DNA of 64,000 bases from Conexibacter sp. SYSU D00693 (GCF_017084525.1 NZ_CP070950.1:3906001-3970000), one strand, 5' to 3'; shown: positions 26,656 to 35,395, counted from the first letter of the stretch. The notes: generated from the letters alone by a model not told the origin. Numbers and translations are program-made.

Positions 26656-27569
26656 GCGGCGGGGAGCCCGCCCTCGAGCTCGTCCCGCCCGCCGCGGCGC
26701 AGGGCCCCGGTCCGCTGCCACCGGCGGTGGTCGACCGCCTCGCGCTCGTGCTGTCGCGGCGCGTCGCCGGCCTGGTGACGGGCGAGGCGCGCGCGTTCGG
26801 CCTCGGCACGGGCACGGAGCTCGAGCAGCTGCGCCCCTACCAGGACGGCGACGACGTCCGGCGGCTGGACCCGGCGGCGACCGCACGCACCGGCGTGCCG
26901 CACGTGCGCCTGCACGTCCCCGAGCGGGCGCTGTCGACGTGGCTGGTGGTGGACGTGTCGCCATCGATGGCGTTCGGCACCGCCGAGCGGCTGAAGGCCG
27001 ACGTCGCGGCGGGCGCGGCCCGGGTGCTGGGAGACGTGGCGCTGCGCCACGCCGGCCGGCTCGCGGTCGTCGCCTGCGGCGGGGCGGAGCCGCGCGTGCT
27101 GCCGGCCCGCGGCGGGCGCGAGGCGCTCGCCGGCCTGCTGCAGCTGCTCGACGCGGGCGTCGTCCCCGACGGTGCTGGGCGCGCGGACGCGCTGGGCGAC
27201 GCGCTGCGGCGCGTGGCGGTGCGGGCGCGCCGTCCCGGCCTGGTCTGCGTCGTGTCGGACTTCGCGCAGCCCGCCGCCCTGCGGGCGCCGCTGGCCGCGC
27301 TGGCGCGCCGGCACGCGCTGCTGGCCGTCGAGGTGCGCGACCCGCGTGAGCTCGAGCTGCCCGTGCGCGGGCGGCTGGCGGTGGTCGACCCCGAGACCGG
27401 CGAGCACCACGAGGTGCTCGTCGACGACGGGGTGCGTGAGCGCTTCGCCGCGGCGGCCGCCGCCGAGCGCCGGGAGGTCGCCGACCTCCTGCGCGCGCTC
27501 GGCGCGTCGCACGTGGCGCTGGACACCGACGGTCAGTGGCTCACCGCACTGGGTCGGGGGCTCGCGTGA
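26652..27569 (+). CDS. DUF58 domain protein (MoxR partner)
   Basis: 305-residue protein with the DUF58 core: [22 protein letters not shown] is the signature region (about residues 55-80), followed by a degenerate VWA-like fold with the metal-site DVSPSM in [15 protein letters not shown]58 proteins accompany MoxR and BatA-like VWA proteins throughout bacteria, and the biochemical role is unknown. The start is the GTG at 26652 coupled to moxR, and the next gene overlaps its stop. Confidence 0.88.
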   Translation: MSGGEPALELVPPAAAQGPGPLPPAVVDRLALVLSRRVAGLVTGEARAFGLGTGTELEQLRPYQDGDDVRRLDPAATARTGVPHVRLHVPERALSTWLVVDVSPSMAFGTAERLKADVAAGAARVLGDVALRHAGRLAVVACGGAEPRVLPARGGREALAGLLQLLDAGVVPDGAGRADALGDALRRVAVRARRPGLVCVVSDFAQPAALRAPLAALARRHALLAVEVRDPRELELPVRGRLAVVDPETGEHHEVLVDDGVRERFAAAAAAERREVADLLRALGASHVALDTDGQWLTALGRGLA

Positions 27570-28510
27570 GCTTCGCGTCCCCGCTGTGGCTGCTGGCGCT
27601 CCTGGCGGTGCCCGCCCTGGGGTGGCTGTCGGTGGTGGCGGCGCGCCGTCGCCGGCGCTTCGCGGTGCGCTTCCCGGCGGCGGGGCTGCTGGTCGCGGTC
27701 GCGGGCCGGCAGCCCGCGTGGCGCCGTCGGGCGCCCGGGGCGCTCGTCCTGGCGGGCATCGCGGCGCTGGCGCTGGCGCTCGCGCGGCCGCAGGCGACGG
27801 TGGCGGTGCCGGTCGAGCAGGCGTCGATCCTGCTGGTGACCGACACGTCGCGGTCGATGCTGGCCGACGACGTCTCGCCCTCGCGCCTGGCCGCCGCGCA
27901 GGCCGCGGCGCGCGACTTCGTCTCCGACGTGCCCGACACGGTCAGGGTCGGCCTCGTCTCCTACAGCGACGCGGCGGCGGTCACCCAGGCGCCGACGACC
28001 GACCGCGCCGCGCTGGGCGCCGCGATCGACGGCCTGGCCGCCGACGGCGGGACCGCGACCGGCGAGGCCCTGCGACTCGCGGTCGACACGCTGCGCCCGA
28101 GCGGCTCGCGGGCGCGGGTGCCCTCGGCGGTCGTCCTGCTCTCGGACGGCGCGACGACGGTCGGGCGCGACCCGGTCGGCGTGGCGCGCGCCGCGCGGGC
28201 CGCGGGCGTGCCGGTCTACACCGTCGCGCTGGGCACCGAGAGCGGGACGATCGACAGCCCCGACGGCCGCGGCCCGGTGCTCGTGCCGCCGGACCCCGAG
28301 ACCCTCGCGCGGATCGCCGAGACCTCGGGCGGCGAGGCGTTCTCCGCCCAGGACGCCGACGCGCTGCACGGCGTCTACGAGCGGCTGGGCTCGCGCCTGG
28401 GCCGCAAGCGCGAGCGGCGCGAGATCACCGCCGGCTTCGCCGCGGGCGGCCTGCTCCTCCTCGGCTCGGGCGTGGTGGCCGGCATCCGCCGCCGCCCCGC
28501 CCTGGCCTGA
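27566..28510 (+). CDS. BatA-like VWA-domain membrane protein
   Basis: 314-residue protein with N-terminal membrane segments (about residues 4-22 and 55-75), a VWA domain (about 85-285) with MIDAS motif TDTSRSM and GTATGEAL, and a C-terminal membrane helix (about 290-308). Topology is that of aerotolerance/BatA-type proteins, with the VWA domain on one face of the membrane. A close paralogue lies two genes on, with an HtrA protease between them. Start GTG at 27566, coupled to the DUF58 gene. Confidence 0.88.
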   Translation: MSFASPLWLLALLAVPALGWLSVVAARRRRRFAVRFPAAGLLVAVAGRQPAWRRRAPGALVLAGIAALALALARPQATVAVPVEQASILLVTDTSRSMLADDVSPSRLAAAQAAARDFVSDVPDTVRVGLVSYSDAAAVTQAPTTDRAALGAAIDGLAADGGTATGEALRLAVDTLRPSGSRARVPSAVVLLSDGATTVGRDPVGVARAARAAGVPVYTVALGTESGTIDSPDGRGPVLVPPDPETLARIAETSGGEAFSAQDADALHGVYERLGSRLGRKRERREITAGFAAGGLLLLGSGVVAGIRRRPALA

Positions 28511-28548
28511 CCCCTCCTCCTCCCACGACGACAAGGACCCCCCTCACC

Positions 28549-29781
28549 ATGAGCACCACCACCCCCTCCAGCGACCGCGAGCCGCTGTGGGCCGGCGAGT
28601 ACCGCGACCGCGTGGATGACGCCCCCGCGGGTGACGGCGCCGCCGCTGGCGCACCCACCGCCGTCCACCCGCCGCGCGCCGCCGGCGCCGGCCGGCGCGC
28701 GGGCCACGGCCGGCGCGTCGCCGTGGGCGCCGCGGTCGCCGTCGCGGCCGGCGTCGCGGCCGGCGTCCTCGGCGTCTCGATCCTCGGCGGCGGCGAGGAC
28801 CCGTCGTCCTCGTCGGCCCGGGCCGGCACCGCCGCGCCGCTGTCGGCCTCGACGTCGCCGGCCCCGCAGGGCACCGTCGCGTCCGTCGTGGCCAAGGCGA
28901 GCCCGGCCGTCGTGTCCGTGCGCACGTCGAGCGGCGAGGGCACCGGCTTCCTGCTGGACCGCGAGGGCACGATCGTCACCAACGCGCACGTCGTCGGCGA
29001 CGCCCAGACCGTCCGGGTGCAGTTCGGCGAGGACGGCGAGCGCGCCACGGGCCGGGTGCTCGGCAGCGACCCGTCGAGCGACCTCGCCGCCGTGCAGATC
29101 CCGACGTCGGCGGCGTCGGGCGTGACGCCCCTGCCGCTGGCGGCGGACTCGACCGTGCGCGTCGGCGCGCAGGTCGTCGCCATCGGCAACCCGTTCGGCC
29201 TGGACCGCACCGCGACGTCGGGCATCGTCTCGGCGACCGGGCGGTCGATCGAGGCGCCCAACGGCTTCTCGATCTCCGACGCGATCCAGACCGACGCGCC
29301 GATCAACCCCGGCAACTCGGGCGGCCCGCTGCTCGACGCGGCCGGGCGCGTCATCGGCGTGAACTCCCAGATCGCGACGTCCGGCGCGGGCGGCGGCAAC
29401 GTCGGCGTCGGCTTCGCGGTCCCGTCGAGCCTCGTGCAGCGGATCGTCCCGTCGCTCAAGACGGGCACGGCCATCGCGCGGCCCTACCTCGGCGTCTCGA
29501 CGGGCGAGACCGCCTCGGGCGCCGGGGCGCAGGTCGCCTCCGTCGAGCAGGGCGGGCCGGCGGACGACGCGGGGCTGGAGGTGGGCGACGTCGTGACCTC
29601 GGTCGACGGCACGGCGGTCAGCGAGCCCGACGACATCGCCGCGGCGATCGCCCGCAAGGCGCCCGGGGACCGGGTGACGGTGCAGGTCCGCCGTGGCGGC
29701 GGGTCGCAGGCCGTCGACGTGGAGCTCGGCACGCGCCCGGCGCAGGCCTCCTCCGCCACGCCGTCGCCGGGCACGCCGTGA
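28549..29781 (+). CDS. HtrA/DegP-type S1C serine protease with PDZ domain
   Basis: 410-residue membrane-anchored trypsin-like protease. A disordered cytoplasmic N-terminus (1-55) is followed by one membrane helix (about 56-78), a Ser/Ala linker, a protease domain with triad His147 (TNAHVVG), Asp178 (SSDLAAVQI) and Ser257 (NPGNSGGPLL), and a PDZ domain (about 310-400). It degrades or refolds damaged extracytoplasmic proteins in known family members. It is placed between two BatA-like VWA genes and overlaps the second (GTGA), which ties it to the MoxR system. Confidence 0.93.
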   Translation: MSTTTPSSDREPLWAGEYRDRVDDAPAGDGAAAGAPTAVHPPRAAGAGRRAGHGRRVAVGAAVAVAAGVAAGVLGVSILGGGEDPSSSSARAGTAAPLSASTSPAPQGTVASVVAKASPAVVSVRTSSGEGTGFLLDREGTIVTNAHVVGDAQTVRVQFGEDGERATGRVLGSDPSSDLAAVQIPTSAASGVTPLPLAADSTVRVGAQVVAIGNPFGLDRTATSGIVSATGRSIEAPNGFSISDAIQTDAPINPGNSGGPLLDAAGRVIGVNSQIATSGAGGGNVGVGFAVPSSLVQRIVPSLKTGTAIARPYLGVSTGETASGAGAQVASVEQGGPADDAGLEVGDVVTSVDGTAVSEPDDIAAAIARKAPGDRVTVQVRRGGGSQAVDVELGTRPAQASSATPSPGTP

Positions 29782-30737
29782 GCTTCGCCAGTCCCTGGCT
29801 GCTCCTCGCGCTGCTGGCCGTCCCGCCGGCGCTGTGGGCCTACGTGGTCCGCAGCCGCCGGGAGGGGCGGGCCGCGGCGGCGTTCGTGACGCGGCCGCTG
29901 CGCGCGTCGGTCCAGCCGCGCCGCGCGCGGTGGCGCCGCCACCTGCCGGCGGGCCTGTTCGGGCTCGCGCTCACGGCGCTGCTCGTCGCCCCGGCCCGGC
30001 CGCAGGCGAAGGTCGAGGTCCCGGCCGAGCAGGCGACGATCGTCCTGGCGACGGACGTCTCGGGCTCCATGCAGGCGCGGGACGTCGCGCCGTCGCGGCT
30101 GGCCGCGGCCCGCTCGGCGGCCAAGGCCTTCGCGAGCGACGTGCCCGAGCAGATCCGCCTCGCGGTCGTGGCGTTCAACCACACGCCGTCGGTCCTGCAG
30201 GCGCCGACGACCGACCGCGCCGCGGTCGAGGACGCGCTGGACCGGCTGAAGCCCAGCGGCGGCACGGCGACGGGCGACGCGCTCCAGGCCTCGCTCGACC
30301 TCCTGCCCGCCCGGAGCGGCACCGGCGGCAAGCGCGCGCCGCAGGCGGTCGTCCTGCTCTCGGACGGCACGAGCACCCGCGGGCGAGACGTGCGCACGGT
30401 CGCGGCGCGGGCCAAGGAGCTCGGCGTCCCGGTCTCCACCATCGCCCTCGGCACCGCGACCGGCACGATCCAGGTCACCGACCGCCACGGCACCACCCGG
30501 ACGGAGGCCGTCCCGCCCGACCCGGCCACCTTGGCGCAGGTCGCGAGGACCACCGGCGGCGAGGCGTTCCGCACCGCCGACGCCAAGGCGCTGTCCGCGG
30601 TCTACGACCGCCTCGGCTCGCAGCTCGGCCGCAAGACCGAGACCCGCGAGCTCACCCAGGGCCTCGCCGGCGCGGCCATGCTCCTCGCGCTCGCCGGCAG
30701 CCTCCTCTCCCTCCGCTGGTTCAGGAGCCCCGCATGA
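29778..30737 (+). CDS. BatA-like VWA-domain membrane protein (second copy)
   Basis: 319-residue paralogue of the protein at 27566: N-terminal helices (about 6-24 and 57-75), VWA domain with intact MIDAS DVSGSMQARD and GTATGDAL, and a C-terminal helix (about 295-312). The shared SFASP start and VPPDP-TLA-IA/QVA blocks indicate a local duplication that now flanks htrA. The GTG at 29778 overlaps the protease stop. The next ATG overlaps its own stop (ATGA). Confidence 0.88.
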   Translation: MSFASPWLLLALLAVPPALWAYVVRSRREGRAAAAFVTRPLRASVQPRRARWRRHLPAGLFGLALTALLVAPARPQAKVEVPAEQATIVLATDVSGSMQARDVAPSRLAAARSAAKAFASDVPEQIRLAVVAFNHTPSVLQAPTTDRAAVEDALDRLKPSGGTATGDALQASLDLLPARSGTGGKRAPQAVVLLSDGTSTRGRDVRTVAARAKELGVPVSTIALGTATGTIQVTDRHGTTRTEAVPPDPATLAQVARTTGGEAFRTADAKALSAVYDRLGSQLGRKTETRELTQGLAGAAMLLALAGSLLSLRWFRSPA

Positions 30738-31213
30738 CCCTCTGGTCCGGCCCCCGCGAGCCGCAGCGCTCGGGGTCAGACCCCGTCGCATCGGTGCCAG
30801 GGCATGTCGCATCCGGTGGGCGCTCGGGGTCAGACCCCGTCGCATCGGTGCCAGGGCATGTCGCATCTGCGGGGCGCTCGGGGTCAGACCCCGTCGCATC
30901 TGCCGGGCGCTCGGGGTCAGACCCCGTCGCACGGCGGGGGAGGGGTGTCGTGATGGTCGTCGCGGCGGCTGCGGCGGCGTTCGCGGTCTCGTTCGCCGGC
31001 CAGGCGCTCCTCGGCGGCGGCGACGAGCCCGTCAGCCGGACGCTGCCCGCGTCGCAGGTGCAGTCGCTGGACGGCGTGCCGGGCGTGCCCGCCTCACCGG
31101 AGGACGAGGACCAGCTCGTCGAGCCCGGGATCCCGAGCGAGGAGCGGCGCAACGGCGCGCCGCCGTGGGGTGGCCCGGACCGCGGCCCCTGGGGCGGCGG
31201 CTTCGGCCCCTGA
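30734..31213 (+). CDS. Small single-pass membrane protein containing a repeat array
   Basis: 159 residues if read from the ATG that overlaps the previous stop. Residues about 12-66 are encoded by four in-frame copies of a 25-bp palindromic repeat, giving RSGSDPVAS repeats. A membrane helix follows (about 74-95), then an acidic-proline segment and a C-terminal Gly/Trp-rich tail ending GPWGGGFGP. A later ATG at 30953 with AGGGG 7 bp upstream would give an 86-residue protein starting right before the helix and leave the repeats untranslated. Function unknown; it is the last gene of the MoxR-VWA operon. Confidence 0.55.
   Translation: MTLWSGPREPQRSGSDPVASVPGHVASGGRSGSDPVASVPGHVASAGRSGSDPVASAGRSGSDPVARRGRGVVMVVAAAAAAFAVSFAGQALLGGGDEPVSRTLPASQVQSLDGVPGVPASPEDEDQLVEPGIPSEERRNGAPPWGGPDRGPWGGGFGP
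30766..30931 (+). repeat. Palindromic repeat array (four 25-bp copies)
   Basis: Copies at 30766-30790, 30820-30844, 30874-30898 and 30907-30931 each contain GGGGTC-A-GACCCC. A second 23-bp element beginning TCGGTGCCAGGGCATG follows the first two copies (30791-30813, 30845-30867). Start-to-start spacings are 54, 54 and 33 bp, all multiples of three. Confidence 0.9.
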
Positions 31214-31365
31214 CCGGCAGGCGTCTGACACCTGTCGCCCCGGCAAGCGTGTGACGTCCGTCCCCGGCAAGCGTCTGACACCTGTCGTCCCGGCGGGCGT
31301 CCGACACCTGTCGCCCCGGCAGGCGTCTGGCACCTGTCACCCCGGCAGGCGTCAGACGCCTGCAG
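31212..31365. repeat. 26-bp tandem repeat array with palindromic core
   Basis: Six degenerate units (31212-31237, 31238-31261, 31262-31287, 31288-31313, 31314-31339, 31340-31365) of the form CCCCGGC-AGGCGTCTGACACCT-GTCG. The core is a 7-1-7 near-palindrome, perfect in the last unit (AGGCGTC-A-GACGCCT, 31347-31361), which contains the stop codon of the convergent histidine kinase. It fills the whole gap between two convergent genes and may act as a terminator. Confidence 0.9.
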
Positions 31366-32827
31366 GATGGGCGGGGAGGGTGATCGTGAAGACCGCGCCG
31401 CCGTCCGTCGCGTTGCCGGCCCGGACCGTCCCGCCGTGGGCCTGGACGATGCCGGCGACGATGGCGAGGCCGAGGCCGGCGCCCGCGGGGCCGCGCTCAC
31501 GGCCGCGCTCGCCCTGGGCCCGCCAGAAGCGCTCGAACAGGGCGTCGGCGTCATCGGTCGGCAGGCCCGGGCCGTGGTCGCGGACGCGCAGCTCGACCGT
31601 CTCGTCGCCGCCCCGCACCCCGACCTCGACCCGCGTCCCCGGCGGGGTGTGGACGACGGCGTTGCGCAGGAGGTTGGCCAGGACCTGGCGCAGCTGGTGC
31701 TCGTCGCCCAGGACGATCGCCGCGCCCTCGTCGGCGACCTCCACCGGCCGCGTCGGGTCCACGGCGCGCGCGTCGTGCGCGGCGTCCTCGGCCAGCACGG
31801 CGAGGTCGACCGGCGCGCGCTCGGCGTCGCGCACCTCGTCGAGGCGCGCCAGGGTCAGGAGGTCCTCGACCAGGACCCCCATCCGCGCCGCCTCGTCCTC
31901 GATGCGCGACATCGCCTTCTCGGTGTCGGCCGCGTCGCGCGCCGCGCCCATGCGGAAGAGCTCGGCGTAGCCACGGATCGACGCCAGCGGCGTGCGCAGC
32001 TCGTGCGACGCGTCGGCGATGAACTGGCGCAGGCGCTGCTCGCTGGCCTCCCGCTGCGCGAACGCCGCCTCCAGGCGCTCGAGCATCGCGTTGAGCGCCA
32101 GGCCGAGCCGGCCGACCTCCGTCCGCGGCTCCGCCGGGGCGACCCGGCGCGAGAGGTCGCCCGCCGCGATCGCGCCGGCCGTCGCGCCGATGCGGTCCAG
32201 CGGCCGCAGGCCCACACGCACGACGAACCACCCCGCGACGCCGAGCACCACGAGCACCCCGACGACCACGATCGCCAGGACGAGCCGGAGGCGGTCGAGC
32301 GTCCGGTCGTTCTCGCTCAGCGGCACCGCCACGACGACCGTGCCCGGCTGGTCGGGCGCCGCGGTCGCCAGCGCGCGGAAGCGCACGCCGCGGTCGCCCT
32401 GCGCGGGGACCGTGACGAGCTCGCCCTCGGGCAGGTCGGCCGGCAGGTCGGGCGCCACGACGTCGGACGCGTCGGTGTAGCCCGACACGCCGCCGCCCAG
32501 GACCCGGCCCTTCGCGTCCCGGCGCTCGGCGTACGTCCCCGACGGCAGGTTCACGGGACCGGCGCCCGGCGGGCCGCCGCCGCCCGGGCCGAACCCCCGG
32601 CCCTTGCCGGGACCGAATGGCCCGAACCCGCCGCCCCCGTAGCCGGGCACCGAGATGCCCTGCGCGTCGAGCAGCCGATCCGCGAAGGTCGGCGCCGCGC
32701 GGACCTGCTCGTCCACCCGGTCCTGGAGGAAGCTGCGCTGCTCGGCGTACGTGATCGCCGCCAGCAGGACGAGCCCCGCCGCCGCGACCAGCAGCAGGCC
32801 CGCGACCAGCCGGGTGCGCAGGGACAC
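31352..32827 (-). CDS. Membrane sensor histidine kinase (OmpR-type partner)
   Basis: 491-residue kinase: membrane helix about 8-28, an extracytoplasmic sensor (about 29-178), second helix (about 180-205), HAMP, HisKA with phospho-acceptor His275 in DASHELRTPLASIRG, and HATPase with NLLRNAVVHTP and GAGLGLAIV. The sensor contains a long Gly/Pro/Phe-rich stretch (about residues 62-92). The start GTG at 32827 directly follows the regulator's stop, so the two form an operon. The C-terminal codons lie inside the tandem repeat array. It is most similar in layout to MprB/TcrY-type actinobacterial sensors; the signal is unknown. Confidence 0.92.
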   Translation of the reverse strand: MSLRTRLVAGLLLVAAAGLVLLAAITYAEQRSFLQDRVDEQVRAAPTFADRLLDAQGISVPGYGGGGFGPFGPGKGRGFGPGGGGPPGAGPVNLPSGTYAERRDAKGRVLGGGVSGYTDASDVVAPDLPADLPEGELVTVPAQGDRGVRFRALATAAPDQPGTVVVAVPLSENDRTLDRLRLVLAIVVVGVLVVLGVAGWFVVRVGLRPLDRIGATAGAIAAGDLSRRVAPAEPRTEVGRLGLALNAMLERLEAAFAQREASEQRLRQFIADASHELRTPLASIRGYAELFRMGAARDAADTEKAMSRIEDEAARMGVLVEDLLTLARLDEVRDAERAPVDLAVLAEDAAHDARAVDPTRPVEVADEGAAIVLGDEHQLRQVLANLLRNAVVHTPPGTRVEVGVRGGDETVELRVRDHGPGLPTDDADALFERFWRAQGERGRERGPAGAGLGLAIVAGIVQAHGGTVRAGNATDGGAVFTITLPAHPAGV

Positions 32828-33532
32828 CTAGGTCCTCGGCGCGCGCAGCGCGTAGCCCACGCCGCGGCTCGTGTGGATGAGCGACGGCCCGTGGGCGTCG
32901 AGCTTCTTGCGCAGGTAGGAGATGTAGGTCTCGAGCACGCGGGCGTCCCCGCCGAAGTCGTACTCCCAGACGTGGTCGAGGATCTGCGCGCGCGTGAGCA
33001 CCCGCCGTGGGTTGCGCATGAGGTAGCGCAGCAGCCGGAACTCCGTCGCCGTCAGCTCGATGAGCTCGCCGGCGCGCGTGACCTCGCGCGTGTCCTCGTC
33101 GAGCTCGACGTCCTCGAAGCGCAGGACGCTCGTCTCGGCCGCCGCCCGGCCGGTGCGGCGCAGGACGTTGCGCACCCGCGCCACGAGCTCCTCGAGGCTG
33201 AACGGCTTGGTGACGTAGTCGTCGCCGCCCATGGTCAGCCCGCGCAGCTTGTCCGAGCTGTCGTCGCGCGCGGTGAGGAAGACGATCGGCGTCTCGTCGC
33301 GCCGGTCGCGCAGCCTGTCGGCGACGTCGAAGCCCTCCATGTCGGGCAGCATCACGTCGAGGACGAGGAGGTCGGGGCGCAGCCGCTCGGCCGCCGCCAG
33401 GGCGCTCGCGCCGTCGCCCGCCGTCTCGACCGAGAAGCCGTGGAAGCGCAGCGCCATCGCGACCACGTCCGCGATGTTGGGCTCGTCGTCGACGACGAGG
33501 ATGCGGTGGCTGGCGGGCTGCTGGTCGGTCAT
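32828..33532 (-). CDS. OmpR/PhoB-family response regulator
   Basis: 234-residue regulator with receiver domain (acidic pair VVDDEPN, phospho-acceptor Asp in LLVLDVMLPD near residue 56, Lys in YVTKPFS) and a C-terminal winged helix with ELTATEFRLLRYLM and the recognition-helix segment RVLETYISYLRKKL. I took the ATG at 33532; another in-frame ATG at 33547 adds five residues. An 11-bp-spaced direct repeat just upstream is a likely autoregulatory site. First gene of a two-gene operon with the sensor kinase. Confidence 0.93.
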   Translation of the reverse strand: MTDQQPASHRILVVDDEPNIADVVAMALRFHGFSVETAGDGASALAAAERLRPDLLVLDVMLPDMEGFDVADRLRDRRDETPIVFLTARDDSSDKLRGLTMGGDDYVTKPFSLEELVARVRNVLRRTGRAAAETSVLRFEDVELDEDTREVTRAGELIELTATEFRLLRYLMRNPRRVLTRAQILDHVWEYDFGGDARVLETYISYLRKKLDAHGPSLIHTSRGVGYALRAPRT

Positions 33533-33557
33533 CGGCACTTCGAGCATCGGTCCCGAC

Positions 33558-33575
33558 CCTGGGAACCACCTGGGA
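33558..33575 (-). promoter_or_regulatory. Direct-repeat site upstream of the OmpR-type regulator
   Basis: CCTGGGA-ACCA-CCTGGGA: two identical heptamers exactly 11 bp apart, 26 bp before the regulator start. OmpR/PhoB-family proteins bind tandem half-sites with this period, so this is a candidate autoregulatory operator. Confidence 0.5.
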
Positions 33576-33657
33576 GTGTCGGGGATGCCGCGTGCGCGCG
33601 TACCGCCCGCGACCCGCGCGGGCGCCGAGCGCGCCGCCGCGACGCTCGCCGCCCGCC

Positions 33658-34695
33658 CTAGAAGCCGCGCGCCACGAGCCAGTCCCCGACCGTCGCCCGG
33701 AAGGCCGGCGACGTGCGGCCGAGCGTCATCGCGTGGCCCGTGCGCGGCAGCGTGACCTGCGTGACGTCCTGGCTGCCGAGGAACAGCGCGCGCTCGAGCG
33801 GCCCGGCGGGCGGCGGGAACAGCGCGTCGTTGGCGCCGTGGGCCAGCAGGACCGGGACCTCGATCGTCCCGTTGCGCAGGACGTCGAGGACGATCGCCGG
33901 GATCGCCGACGAGGTGTCGCCGCACGGGTCGGGCGCGCGCCGCGCGGTCACGGCGTCGGCCACCGCGGGGTCGACGTCGAAGAGGTGCCCCGCGCGGAAG
34001 TCCGCCGCGGTCGCCCCGAACCACGCCCTGCCGTCGGGCCGCGGGAAGAGCAGGCAGTCCAGCGTGTTGCGGGTGAACGTCGCGTAGGTCAGCAGGCTCG
34101 AGCCGAGGTTGCTCAGGCCGGCCACCACGAGCGCGTCGACGTCGCGGTAGGTCGCCGCCGCCACCTCGACCATGAAGCCGCCCAGCGAGTGGCCCACGAG
34201 CGCGACCTTCGAGAACGACGGCGGCGCGCCGAAGCCCACCGTGTAGGACCCGCGGCGCAGCTGCTGGACGACCTGGTGCAGGTAGTCGGCCTCGGACCCG
34301 ATGCAGACGCTCTTGCCGTACGGCCGCCCGCTTGCGCCGTAGCCCAGCCGGTCGACCACGACGGAGACCAGTCCGCGCTCGTCGGCCTGCTGGCGGGCGT
34401 AGTCGTAGCCCGGCACGGCCTTGAAGTTCCAGAAGAACTCGCCGTAGGCCAGCCCGTGCGCGTAGAGCGCGACGGCGCCGGGGTCCGGCGACGTCAGCCT
34501 CTCCGCCGGCCCCACGAGGTGCCCGCGCAGGGCGTAGGTGCGCCCGTCGGCCGGGCACGGCACGCCCGACGTGTTCGTGTTGCGCACCTGGAAGGTGACG
34601 GGGACCTCCACGGTGGCGGCGCTCGCCGCGGCCGGCGCGGCGCAGGCGGCCGCGAGCAGCGCGGCGAGGGCGGGGAGCAGGCGACGGCGCAGCAT
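33658..34695 (-). CDS. Secreted alpha/beta hydrolase
   Basis: 345-residue exported hydrolase. A signal peptide (about residues 1-28, cleavage after AASA) precedes the mature domain. The nucleophile elbow is VALVGHSLGGF; YAHGLAYGEFFWN provides the oxyanion-hole region, LLAHGANDALFPP the acid region, and PRTGHAMTLG the catalytic His. Cys pairs (SGVPC, KSVC, LDC, PDPC) suggest disulfides outside the cell. It resembles lipases and esterases; the substrate is unknown. A cysteine at residue 18 is not in a good lipobox, so a lipoprotein is unlikely. Confidence 0.82.
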   Translation of the reverse strand: MLRRRLLPALAALLAAACAAPAAASAATVEVPVTFQVRNTNTSGVPCPADGRTYALRGHLVGPAERLTSPDPGAVALYAHGLAYGEFFWNFKAVPGYDYARQQADERGLVSVVVDRLGYGASGRPYGKSVCIGSEADYLHQVVQQLRRGSYTVGFGAPPSFSKVALVGHSLGGFMVEVAAATYRDVDALVVAGLSNLGSSLLTYATFTRNTLDCLLFPRPDGRAWFGATAADFRAGHLFDVDPAVADAVTARRAPDPCGDTSSAIPAIVLDVLRNGTIEVPVLLAHGANDALFPPPAGPLERALFLGSQDVTQVTLPRTGHAMTLGRTSPAFRATVGDWLVARGF

Positions 34696-34812
34696 GGCCG
34701 CAGCCTCGTCCGTCGCCGGACCGCGCGCTGGGCGCCCACCACAGACGAGGACGCACCGCTTCGTGGATCTTCGGCCCGGACCCCACCCGCGCGAACGCGG
34801 CAGGATGGGCGG

Positions 34813-35376
34813 ATGCCGGACGACCAGCCCATCGACCTGGACGCCGCGCAGGCCGCGGCGGGCGACCTGCTGCGCGCGCTGGGCGCCGACCTCGACGACG
34901 AGAGCCTGCGCGAGACGCCGCGGCGGGTGGCCCACGCCTACGCCGAGCTGCTGACGCCCAAGCCCTTCAACGCCACGACGTTCCCCAACGACGAGGGCTA
35001 CGACGAGCTGGTCATCGCGCGCGGCATCCCGTTCCACTCGCTGTGCGAGCACCACATGCTCCCGTTCCACGGCGTCGCCCACGTCGCGTACCTGCCGGGC
35101 GAGCGGATCATCGGCCTGTCCAAGCTCGGCCGCCTCGTCGAGCTCTACGGCCGGCGCCTGCAGGTCCAGGAGCGGATGACCGTCCAGGTCGCCAAGTGGC
35201 TCGAGGAGCACCTCAGCCCGCGCGGCGTCGGCGTCGTCCTCGAGGCCGAGCACCTGTGCATGTCGCTGCGCGGCGTGCAGAAGCCGGGGACGACGACCGT
35301 CACCTCGTGCCTGCTGGGCCTCGTGCGCGAGGACGCGCGCACCCGCGAGGAGTTCCTCTCCCTCGCTCGCCGCTGA
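34813..35376 (+). CDS. folE: GTP cyclohydrolase I
   Basis: 187-residue enzyme for the first step of tetrahydrofolate (and pterin) synthesis, GTP to dihydroneopterin triphosphate. The zinc-site motif HSLCEHHMLPFHGVAHVAYL and the second ligand Cys in EAEHLCMSLRGVQKPGTTT are intact, as is IGLSKLGRLVELYGRRLQVQ. Length is normal for the catalytic core. The ATG at 34813 is preceded by CAGGAT 6 bp away, which could serve as a -10 or a weak ribosome site. No other folate genes are nearby, and the hemolysin III gene follows by 19 bp. Confidence 0.95.
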   Translation: MPDDQPIDLDAAQAAAGDLLRALGADLDDESLRETPRRVAHAYAELLTPKPFNATTFPNDEGYDELVIARGIPFHSLCEHHMLPFHGVAHVAYLPGERIIGLSKLGRLVELYGRRLQVQERMTVQVAKWLEEHLSPRGVGVVLEAEHLCMSLRGVQKPGTTTVTSCLLGLVREDARTREEFLSLARR

Positions 35377-35395
35377 GGTGCCACCATGCAGGGCG

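Noticed and set aside
31212-31365. Possible CRISPR array
   Set aside because: Units are directly adjacent and degenerate, with no unique spacers and no cas genes nearby; this is a tandem repeat.
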